A stretch of DNA of 64,000 nucleotides. Source: Sambucus nigra. Its lineage: Eukaryota > Streptophyta > Magnoliopsida > Dipsacales > Adoxaceae. Made by a program: the position numbers and the translations under genes. The DNA lies in the NCBI GenBank assembly GCA_949130495.1, contig OX422214.1, positions 253,150,187 through 253,214,186 of the forward strand, read 5' to 3'. The stretch's first letter is position 1, and every line of letters starts with the position of its first letter. Below are positions 55,928 to 64,000 of the stretch, one piece after another. The notes beneath the pieces are model-generated. The model did not search any database, was not told the origin of the DNA, and saw nothing but the letters and a program-made list of their open reading frames with translations.

Positions 55928-56005
55928 GAACCGATCCGGTGGGATCCGGACCGATCCGGTATAATAAAAAAAGAACCGATCCGGTGGGATCCGGACCGAT
56001 CCGGT
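55928..56005. repeat. Duplicated palindromic unit with CCGGATCCGG-type cores
   Basis: A 33-bp unit starting GAACCGATCCGGTGGGATCC occurs at 55928-55960 and 55973-56005, separated by ATAATAAAAAAA. Each holds CCGATCCGGT-GG-GATCCGG palindromic halves. The right LTR shows the same at 63950-64000. Confidence 0.92.
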
Positions 56006-56107
56006 CGTGCAAAATCCTGGCATTAATTATGAAGATTATGAGGTGCATAGTTGGTAAAATCTTGCGCAACAAGCAATTCTAGCTGTCAAATTCGTGCTAC
56101 TTGGTGC

Positions 56108-56115
56108 TATAAAAG
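56108..56115 (+). promoter_or_regulatory. TATA box of the left Athila-type LTR
   Basis: TATAAAAG in GGTGCTATAAAAGACC. The counterpart in the right LTR on the minus strand is TATAAAAAA (63835-63843). Confidence 0.65.
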
Positions 56116-56595
56116 ACCAAGCCCTACCTCATTCCAAGGGGGTCGAATTCTAGAGAGTAGAGTCAAATTAGAGAGAGAAATTCAGAAGTTAGATAATCTT
56201 TTCTTTGGTAGCAGTTTTCATGAACCCTAGTTGTAAGGTTAATTAAGCAGAAGTTTCCTGGATTCAAGTTCTGTTATTTTTCCTGTTGCTGAATACAAGT
56301 ATAAAAGTTCCACTATCTTATTTGTTCTCTATTTTATTTACAATTCTACTTTCATTTGTTTTGCTAATTATTCCCAATGATTGTTAGATCCCTAGTTTCA
56401 TGTATTGGTATAAATTTGTTTTCTAAAAAAATCATGTCCAGCTAAATTCTTAAGGGCCGGGGTACATGAATTCATTACGAGGTGAATTACTTATGTAGGA
56501 AATAGAGGATAAATTAAATATTGACCAAATCGTGTATGGAAATTATATGAACATAGCCGATCTTTTAATCTCTCTTGCCCTAGGTATTTGGGATG

Positions 56596-56831
56596 TTTAA
56601 GAACGCTATGTAAAGTATAATTATCCATTCACCGCTTTTTATTTACCTTTGATTACATATGATGCGGGATAGTTCCTTCATATGATGCGGGCTAGATCCT
56701 AAGCATTACATATATGATGCGGGCTAGATCCTAAGCATTACATATATGAAGGAACTATCCCGCATCATATGTAATCAAAGGTAAATACAAAGCGGTGAAT
56801 GGATAATTATACTTTACATAGCGTTCTTAAA
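56596..56831. repeat. 88-bp inverted repeat with tandem 30-bp loop
   Basis: Arms 56596-56683 and 56744-56831 are reverse complements with a single mismatch. The 60-base spacer is two copies of a unit reading GATGCGGGCTAGATCCTAAG followed by CATTACATAT. The transcript would form a long hairpin. It marks the switch from the + oriented to the minus-oriented LTR sequence. Confidence 0.95.
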
Positions 56832-56967
56832 CCGGATCAGGTTGAACCGGATTGGTTCTTTTTATTCAGGACCGGATCGGTTGAACCGGATCGGTTCTTT
56901 TTATTCAAGACCTGATTGGTTAAACCGGATCGGTTCTTTTTATTCAGGACCGAACCGATCCGGTCTG
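56832..56967 (-). repeat. Tandem GGATCGGTT repeats (U3 of the minus-strand LTR)
   Basis: Units of about 40-44 bases built from CCGGATCGGTTC-TTTTTATTCAGGA repeat three to four times, each with GGTTGAACCGGATCGG-type palindromes. Position suggests the U3 side of the minus-strand 3' LTR. Confidence 0.8.
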
Positions 56968-57208
56968 CTGTTTTCCTAAAAATTCTCTTTATTTATTTTT
57001 CTCTCCCTGTTTGCCTGATTTCTCTATTCCAAATGATCCCTTCAGAGTAATTGAATTTCAAAACTCCCGAAATGCTCACCGAAACCTGAGACACCCCTCC
57101 TACTCTAGTCAGAACACATATTTACAACTCCTAATGTCCTAAGACTAATATACACAACCTTCACCCCATACACGTCGGGCGTGCGACGACCTCTCCTTTC
57201 TTTTTCAG
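56968..57208 (-). other. 3' untranslated section after Athila-type integrase
   Basis: This is non-coding. On the minus strand GACTGAAAAAGAAAGGAGAG immediately follows the integrase stop and may include the purine tract. No env-like frame, which many Athila elements carry here, is present. Confidence 0.55.
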
Positions 57209-58416
57209 TCAATCCCCATAAATGGGGTCCGACAACCAGATTGTGTTGGCTTCCTTGACGACTGCTTCCAAATACGGCTTGAGATGATGCCCGTTGACTT
57301 TGAATGTGTTTCCCCCTTTTTCATCTTTGAGTTCAACAGCTCCATGGGGAAATACTTCCTTCACAATGAATGGACCTGACCATCGTGACCTCAATTTTCC
57401 GGGAAATAAGTGCAACCTCGAGTTGTAGAGAAGTACTTTTTGTCCTGAATGAAATTCCTTCCTTCGAATAATTCTGTCGTGAGCTCGTTTCATTCGTTCT
57501 TTGGAGATTTTAGCACTTTCGTACGCATCATTGCGTATTTCTTCCAACTCATTCAACTGAAGTTTACGAGTTTCACCGGCTTTTTCCATATTGAAGTTCA
57601 CCCTTTTGATAGCCCAATACCCTTTGTGTTCAATTTCAATCGAAAGATGACAAGGCTTGCCATATAAAAAACGAAATGGGGACATCCCAAGGGAATTCTT
57701 GTATGTAGTTCTATATGCCCAAAGCGCATCATTCAATCTGAGAGACCAGTCTTTCCGATTAGGTTCGACTGTCTTTTCCAAGATATTTTTGATTTCCCGA
57801 TTGGCGAGCTCGGCCTGGCCATTCGATTGAGGGTGGTAAGTTGCTCCAACTTTATGGACAACTCCATACTTTCGCATTAGCTTTTCCATAGGCCTATTGC
57901 AAAAATGAGTACCATTATCACTGATTAAAGCCTTAGGAACTCCATATCGAGAAAGTATGTTTTCTTGAATGAATTTTATTACCACCTTATTGTCATTCGT
58001 CTGTGTAGCTATGGCCTCTACCCATTTTGAGACGTAGTCTACAGCGACGAGGATGTATAGAAAACCAAAAGAAGGGGGAAAGGGCCCCATGAAATCAATA
58101 CCCCAACAATCAAATAACTCCAAAACTAGTATTGGGGTTAATGGCATCATGTCACGGCGAGTAATAGCTCCCATTCTTTGGCATCTATCACAAGATTTGC
58201 AAAAAAATTATTCACATGCCGGAAGATAGTGGGCCAGTAGAGACCACTTTGAAGGATTTTCACAACAGTTTTATTTTTGGAAAAATGACCGCCACATGCT
58301 TCCGTATGACAAAATCGAATTACCCCTTGGATTTCTTCATCAGGTACACATTTCCGGATGATTTGATCAGCACAATACTTAAACAAATATGGATCATAGT
58401 AAAAGAACATGCTTGA
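57209..58416 (-). pseudogene. Athila-type integrase
   Basis: The frame 58174-57209 (321 codons) contains the core with [21 protein letters not shown] and [16 protein letters not shown], carrying D, D and E in proper spacing. [19 protein letters not shown], the [21 protein letters not shown] motif (specific to Athila) and the C-terminal domain with [17 protein letters not shown] follow. Upstream, frame 58410-58147 has the zinc region (HTEACGGHFSKNKTV, YWPTIF). The two are separated by one frameshift at a T-run near 58203, where CKSCDRCQ should be read. Apart from this the domain looks intact, so the lesion could be recent. Confidence 0.92.
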
Positions 58417-59000
58417 CTAAGTAAGGAACTTCCTTCTCTCTTGCGGACTCCAATGGGATGGAATAATTCCAGTGACAAGGTAATTGACTATATCTGCAAA
58501 CCAGGGGAGAGAAGAAGTAGCAAATAGATTTTCATCAGAAAAACACTCGTCTATGGGAATGTGATCAATAGGTACGTCGGACGAGAGGCGTGACAAATGG
58601 TCAGCAACGACGTTTTCTACCCCTTTCTTATCTTGAATCGAGAGATTAAACTCCTGTAAGAGTAGGATCCACCTGATAAGACGTGGTTTGGCATCTTTCT
58701 TAGTCAAAAGATATTTGAGGGCTGAGTGATCAGTGAAGCAAATGATAGGTGACCCAACAATGTAAGAGCAAAATTTTTCAAGGGCAAAAATGACTGCGAG
58801 TAATTCTTTCTCTGTGGTAGAGTAGTTCAGTTGAGGGCCAGATAATGTTCGTCTAGCATAGTAAATAACATGATCTTTCTTGTCTTTTCTTTATCCAAGA
58901 ACGGCCCCAATCGCGTAATAACTTGCATCACACATAAGCTTAAACGGGAGTGACCAGTTAGGAGCTTGCATGATAGGAGCGGAAATCAGCATGCTTTTAA
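58417..59000 (-). pseudogene. Athila-type RNase H
   Basis: The minus strand reads FKLMCDASYYAIGAVLG, a stop, [45 protein letters not shown] and [10 protein letters not shown] (open from 58707). Catalytic D, E and D are present. Stops lie at about 58897 and at the junction with the RT frame near 59017, plus one after the linker at 58417. It degrades the RNA template after first-strand synthesis. Confidence 0.88.
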
Positions 59001-60513
59001 GTTTATCAAAAGCTTATTGTCATGCTTTATTCCATTCAAATGGAATGTCCTTCATGAGAAGATTACTCAAAGGTCTAGCGATGGCACTAAAGTCTTTGAT
59101 AAATCTCCTATCAAATCCAGCATGGCCTAGAAAGGACCTCACATCTTTAAGTGATTTTAGCAGGGGTAACTCATCTATTACATCTATTTTTGCTCGATCA
59201 ACTTCAATTCCCCTAGATGAGACTATGTGGCCTAAAACTACGCCCTCGGTGACCATAAAATGGCATTTTTCCCAATTGAGGACTAAGTCTTTTTCCACAC
59301 ACCGGAATAAAACTCTTTCAAGATTAGCTAAACATTGGTCGAAGGATGGACCGAACACGTTGAAATCGTCCATGAACACCTCAAGACCTTTTTTTATCAT
59401 GTCGCTACAGAGACTTAGCATACACCTTTGAAAAGTTACTGGTGCATTACATAGTCCAAACGGCATACGTTTGTAGGCAAACGTACCAAATGGACATGTA
59501 AAAGTCGTCTTTTCTTGATCAAGAACATCCACTTCAATTTGATTATAGCCAGAGTACCCATCTAGGAAACGGTAATAAGGATGGCCCGCTACTCGTTCAA
59601 TCACTTGATCGATGAACAACAAGGGACAATGGTCTTTTCTGGTTCCAGCATTGAGCTTTCGATAGTCAATGCAAACACGCCACCCGGTGGTGGTGCGTTG
59701 AGGTATTAATTCTCCCTTAGCGTTTTCAACCACGGTCATACCCGATTTTTTTGGAACAACCTGAATTGGGCTCACCCATTTACTATCAGAATTGGGATAG
59801 ATAATCCCAGCATCTAGCAATTTGATGATTTCTTCTCTTACTACATCTTTCATGGTTGGGTTTAGTCGCCTTTGCATCTCACGCGAGGGCTTCACCTCCT
59901 CTTCAAGATGGATTTTATGGGTACAAATCAATGGACTTATACCTTTCAAATCTGCTATAGTCCAACCAAACACACTTCTATGCTTCCGCAACACATCCAA
60001 CAACATGTCCTCTTGCTCTTTTTTTAAACTGGAAGAAACAACAACCGGGAATGAATCATCATCTCCCAGAAAAACATATTTGACATAAGAGGGTAATTTC
60101 TTTAACTCAAGACTAGGAAATCTATTTTCAGAGGGAATCATGGTTGCCTCCCTCAGAGGTAATTCTTCAAATCTAGAAATCCAGGCAACATCTCTTAAAG
60201 TTTCAAAACTCGCTTCTTCTTGTAACCAAGTTTCCAACTCTTCCACCTCACGCTCAAACTTAGTATAAGGACGCTTATTCTCACCACTTTGCACTAAACA
60301 ATCTTTCATTGGATCTCTTTCTATGATCTTCTCGATGTGCTCATCCACCGTTTCTACAATAAGATCCATCTCAAGAATTTCTTCTTCATCACCCAATTGG
60401 TTAGCGACATTGAAAATGTTGGTCTCGAGAGTCAAGTTTCCAGAAGTGAGTTGCATTTGGCCATTTCGTGTATTGATCAAAGCATTAGCAGTAGCTAAAA
60501 TGGATGGCCCCAT
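59001..60513 (-). pseudogene. Athila-type reverse transcriptase (497-codon open frame)
   Basis: This is the longest open frame in the window. Residues 1-170 are the linker after protease (EVEELETWLQEEASFETL, LPSYVKYVFLGDDDSFPVVV). The polymerase follows: KWVSPIQVVPKKSG, GWRVCIDYRKLNAGTRKDHC, FLDGYSGYNQIEV, FAYKRMPFGLCNAPVTFQRC, and the catalytic FMDDF (59362-59376). GHIVSSRGIEVDRAKIDVI and VRSFLGHAGFDRRFIKDFS end the domain. The catalytic residues are all in place and the frame has no stop until the RNase H junction. It belongs to one Gag-Pol reading with the neighbours. Confidence 0.93.
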
Positions 60514-61480
60514 ATTATTGGAACGTGATTTCTCGTATGGGGAGAAGGCTCAGTGTCCCAAATGACGAAATCAACAGGGAAGTAGAACGTATCCACTTGA
60601 ACTATTACGTCCTCCACAACCCCACGAGGCACTTTCACTGTTCGATCAGCTAACTATAGAGTGATTCGGGTAGGTTTTAAATCACCTAAATCAAGCTGCT
60701 TATAGATAGAGTATGGAAGGATGTTCACACTCGCACCTAAGTCAAGCAATGCTTTTTCCACTCTATTTTCTCATATGACACACGAAATTGTAGGTGCACC
60801 GGGATCCTTAAATTTTGGTGGAAGATCATTAAGAAGGACCGAGCTTACATTTTGTGCCAAGAAAACATTCTTCTTCACCTTGAGCCTTCGTTTGACCGTC
60901 AACAGATCTTTGATGACCTTGGCATATGCTGGAATTTGTTGAATAGCATCAAGAAATGGCAAGTTCAACTTTACTTGATTCAAAACATCTAACACTTCTG
61001 TACGCGAAGCCCCTTTTTTGGGTGGTGCTAAGCGTTGAGGAAATGGAGCAGCAGTGGGCAGTTTTACTTCAATTTCAGGTTCAACTCCCCCATCTTTATC
61101 TTCCGTATGCAATGGAAACTCAGCAAACTCTATAGCTTCTTTAGCTTTAGATTCCTTGGGAAGTGTTGGCGCTAGATCAATTACGCGACCACTACGAAGA
61201 GTAGTGACAGCTTGACATTATTCTGGCAAATTCGATGATGTGGAGTTAATCGTGGGTTGTCCTTGAAGAGGAGGTCTTTGGCCTTGAGCTGGAAATTTAC
61301 CCTTCTACTGAGTATTCACAGCCGATTGCAATCTAGAGATGCTAGTATGAATTTCATTGAACATTCGATCATATTTAGCATTGCTCTCCTTTTGAGATTG
61401 GATGAATTGATTCAAATTATCTTCAAGAGATCACCTAGGTGGAGCGACATATGGACCAGGATGTAGTACCTGCATAGGAG
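60514..61480 (-). pseudogene. Athila-type gag end and aspartic protease
   Basis: Frame 61112-60771 (113 codons) reads PFPQRLAPPKKGASRTEVLD, LNLPFLDAIQQIPAYAKVIK and LPPKFKDPGAPTISCVI, the conserved segment preceding Athila protease. After one stop at 60771 the same frame continues with KALLDLGASVNILPYSIYKQ (catalytic DLGA at 60732-60743) and VPRGVVEDVIVQVDTFYFPV. Two further stops lie in or near the domain. The part from 61480 to 61113 is Gln/Pro-rich (FPAQGQRPPLQGQP) with stops. Confidence 0.88.
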
Positions 61481-62784
61481 CATGCATAGGAGGAGCTACT
61501 TGCTGAAATGGAGGGGGTGTGGTGGTAGAGTCACATGTGGTCTAGGAGCCATCCCCCCTTGTGGTTGTCCATAGTTGAACCCAGGATGATTCCTCCACGA
61601 AGGATTGTATGCATTCCCTTGCTGTGCATTAAAATTTTCGCGAAACCCCCCTATTGCCTCAACTTGTTCAGTGTACATTGCCTTGTATGCAGGAATGGTA
61701 GGACATCCTTTAGTAGAATGACCAGCAGCACAAATAGCACAAACCTTCTCCTTTTCGGCTTGCACGGGTCCAGCTACATCCCTTAATCGCACTTCAAGCA
61801 TGTCTATGAAATTCTTTTCCAATTAGTCAAATTTTCGATCTAACAAAGTGTCCTTGTCTAAGTGATAAATACCGGATGCATCAGGGAAGCTGGACATTTG
61901 TCTATTTTTATTTTGACTATTGGGATTAGAAACATCCCATGCTTGAGTAGTCTCCGCTACATATTTCATATGGGCCTCCGCATCACTCGAATCTAACTCC
62001 CAAAAAGGTCTTTCGCACATGGTTTGAACAAGTTGTTTAGATTCTAAAGTAAGGCCTTGATGGAAAATGAAATCAGATGATGTTTTTCAAATCCATGATG
62101 TGGGCAAGCACTAACTAACTCCCGAAATCTCTCCCAACACTTATCGAAAGCCTCATTCTCATTTTGTCGAAAAGATTGTATTTGGGCTTTGACATAATTG
62201 GTTTTGTGTTATGGAAAGAACTTGGAGAGAAACTTGGTTTACATATCTCTCCAGGATAACACGGAATTCAGGGGTAGCGACCATAACCAAGTTTTGGCTT
62301 TAGCCTTTAAGGAAAAAGGGAAAAGATTTAGCCGGATAACATCTTGTGGGCAAACTTGGTCACCAAACATCTCACATGCTTCCTCGAACTCTCTAATATG
62401 GAGATATGGTTTTTCTGAATCCATCCCATGAAATGTGGGAAGAATTTGGATCATACCATTTCGAAAGTGGAACTGACCGATATTATACGGGAGTAAAATG
62501 CATCCAGGGGTAACAGTTCTCTCCGAAAATAAAAGATCTTTCATGAGAAGATATGGTATTTCTTCCTCTGCAGCACCAACACCAACACTACCGTGCACCG
62601 ACATATTGCTACCCAACGATTCAGAATTCACACTTGGTGTTTGATTCAAGGAACGAGTTGTGATTGAATTATTAGGCAAAGGAGGTGGAACCCAAAAATG
62701 AGGAGAATCAGTGGTATGAGAATTTTCAGAATTTGCTTCGGCAATAGGATTTTCGTGAACTTGGGTGGAAGATGAATTCTGCAT
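61481..62784 (-). pseudogene. Athila-type gag
   Basis: The ATG at 62784 opens a 181-codon frame. It has a Ser/Asn-rich N-terminus, a central PYNIGQFHFRNGMIQILPTF, and HIREFEEACEMFGDQVCPQD...RLNLFPFSLKAKAKTWLWSL, the capsid motif typical of Ty3/gypsy gag. A stop (TGA for W) at 62239 and a shift near 62085 interrupt the next part (FRQNENEAFDKCWERFRELV). Frames 62020-61823 and 61822-61496 continue with SSDAEAHMKYVAETTQAWDV and a zinc-knuckle-like CAICAAGHSTKGC at 61741-61703. About four lesions in total. The start is supported by its distance of some 90 bases from the PBS. Confidence 0.9.
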
Positions 62785-62874
62785 GTAAGCGCATAAGAGA
62801 TGAATTTTATTTTTTATTTTTTTTTGAAATCACCTTGGATTAAAATCACTTTCCTAAATTATATCAATTGATAA
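62785..62874 (-). other. Short leader between PBS and gag
   Basis: This is AT-rich with a T/A run at 62804-62826. No features beyond the leader were seen. Confidence 0.6.
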
Positions 62875-62892
62875 TCCCCGGCAACGGCGCCA
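62875..62892 (-). other. Primer-binding site, tRNA-Asp type
   Basis: The minus strand reads TGGCGCCGTTGCCGGGGA, the standard Athila primer site, six bases from the LTR end. Confidence 0.93.
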
Positions 62893-62898
62893 AAAACT

Positions 62899-64000
62899 TG
62901 ACGCGACTTAAGATTTGTCTAAAAAATGTGTTATATCTAGGCTCAAGTGCAAGCCTGTCGCGTTAGTAATAATCCGACAAGTCGGGATCGTTTCCACGGG
63001 GATTGAAAATTGACAAGTTATAGGAATAGTTATTTAACCTTAAAATGATTCCTCTAAAGAAATAAAAAGATGAATGATGATTTCCAATTGTTGATGAAAT
63101 AAAGTGTGCACAAAACAATAAAGTTTGTAAAGAAATTATATTTGAAAATGAAAGAAAATAGGGTGGGGTACAATCCCTCAAAGCTTAACGAATTATTGTA
63201 TAGAATACTAGAATGACAAATTGAAATTTCAACTAAATCCAGTCTTTGTAGATCCTAAGCATTACATATATGTAGGAACTAGCCCACATCATATGTAATC
63301 AAAGGTAAATAAAAAGCGGTGAATGGATAATTATACTTTACATAGCGTTCTTAAACATCCCAAATACCTAGGGCAAGAGAGATTAAAAGATTGGCTATGT
63401 TCATATAATTTCCATACACGATTTGGTCAATATTTAATTTATCCTCTATTTCCTACATAAGTAATTCACCTCGGAATGAATTCATGTACCCCAGCCCTTA
63501 AGAATTTAGCTGGACATGATTTTTCTAGAAAACAAATTTATACCAATACATGAAACTAGGGATCTAACAATCACTGGGAATAATTAGCAAAACAAATGAA
63601 AGTAGAATTGTAAATAAAATAGAGAACAAATAAGAGAGTGGAACTTTTATACTTGTATTCAGCAACAGGAAAAATAACAGAACTTGAATCCAGGAAACTT
63701 CTACTTAATTAACCTTACAACTAGGGTTCATGAAAACTGCTACCAAAGAAAAGATTATCTAACTTCTGAATTTCTCTCTCTAATTCGACTCTACTCTCAA
63801 GAATTCAACCCCCTTGGAATGAGGTAGGGCTTGGTTTTTTATAGCACCAAGTAGCACGAATTTGACAGCTAGAATTGCTTGCTGCGCAAGATTTTACCGG
63901 CTATGCACATCATAATCTTCATAATTAATGCCAGGATTTCGCACGACCGGATCGGTCCGGATCCCACCGGATCGGTTCTTTTTTTATTATACCGGATCGG
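62899..64000 (-). repeat. 5' LTR of the Athila-type element (continues past the window)
   Basis: On the minus strand it ends TTAAGTCGCGTCA next to the PBS. Going upstream it holds U5/R text, the TATA box (63835-63843) and the CCGGATCCGG array at the window edge. The segment 63240-64000 is the reverse complement of about 55920-56683 with scattered differences. The open frame 62963-63181 has no recognisable product. Confidence 0.88.

Larger units (their letters stand above)
55905..56683 (+). repeat. Athila-type LTR copy, + orientation (inverted to the right LTR)
   Basis: It reads on + the same as the minus strand of about 63240-64000: palindromic CCGGATCCGG repeats, TATA box, and a region ending in GATTACATATGATGCGGG. 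The likely start is TGTATGCCAAACC. It runs into a palindrome at 56596-56831. A normal element would have this LTR in the same (minus) sense as the right one, so the arrangement is abnormal. Confidence 0.8.

Noticed and set aside
63241..64000. Possible simple terminal repeat pairing 55905 with 64000 as direct LTRs of one element
   Set aside because: The two copies are reverse complements, not direct repeats.

Overview
This window is a block of nested LTR retrotransposons from a flowering plant, most likely a eudicot with a repeat-rich genome. The evidence is the set of plant-specific lineages recognisable from translated fragments, primer-binding sites (PBS) and LTR ends: Tekay/Del-type chromovirus, Ogre/Tat-type, Athila-type, Tork/TAR-like Copia and SIRE-type Copia. 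I found no convincing host gene, tRNA, rRNA or CRISPR array. Almost every coding region is broken by stops or frameshifts.

Layout. 1-4931: 3' part of a + strand Tekay-like element (RNase H tail, integrase with chromodomain-like tail, 3' LTR). 4932-14534: a very decayed + strand Tat/Ogre-type element (protease, RT, RNase H, integrase, long 3' part with a palindromic array and TATA box). 14535-16891: a TG...CA-bounded LTR-like block. 16892-21756: a minus-strand Copia fragment whose RNase H is split by a solo LTR (17462-20515). 21757-26524: a minus-strand SIRE-type element with gag but no visible pol (C). 26525-29165: a + strand SIRE-type LTR and gag (A). 29166-about 50690: a second gag-only SIRE-type element (B), interrupted first by a full-length SIRE-type Copia element (31348-41177, TSD TTGTA) and then by a non-autonomous Tat-like element (41796-50246, TSD CTTAT/CTTAC). 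51303-55904: LTR, PBS and gag of another Ty3/gypsy element, split by a solo Tekay-like LTR (52539-55487, perfect TSD CAACT). 55905-64000: an Athila-type element on the minus strand (gag, protease, RT, RNase H, integrase, tRNA-Asp-type PBS). Its flanking LTR copies face each other in inverted orientation, and the left one contains an 88-bp palindrome.

The most interesting content is in the Tat-like non-autonomous element. It lacks pol but carries an antisense, intron-containing gene with its own TATA box. Four coding exons join in frame to 768 codons with seven nonsense codons and no frameshift. The second notable pattern is that unrelated LTR families here (SIRE, Tat, Athila, two Tekay-like) each carry an array of short palindromes, in three families just upstream of a TATA box.

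Coordinates of LTR ends supported by TSDs or matching LTR pairs are exact. Other element limits are approximate. All comparisons were made by eye.
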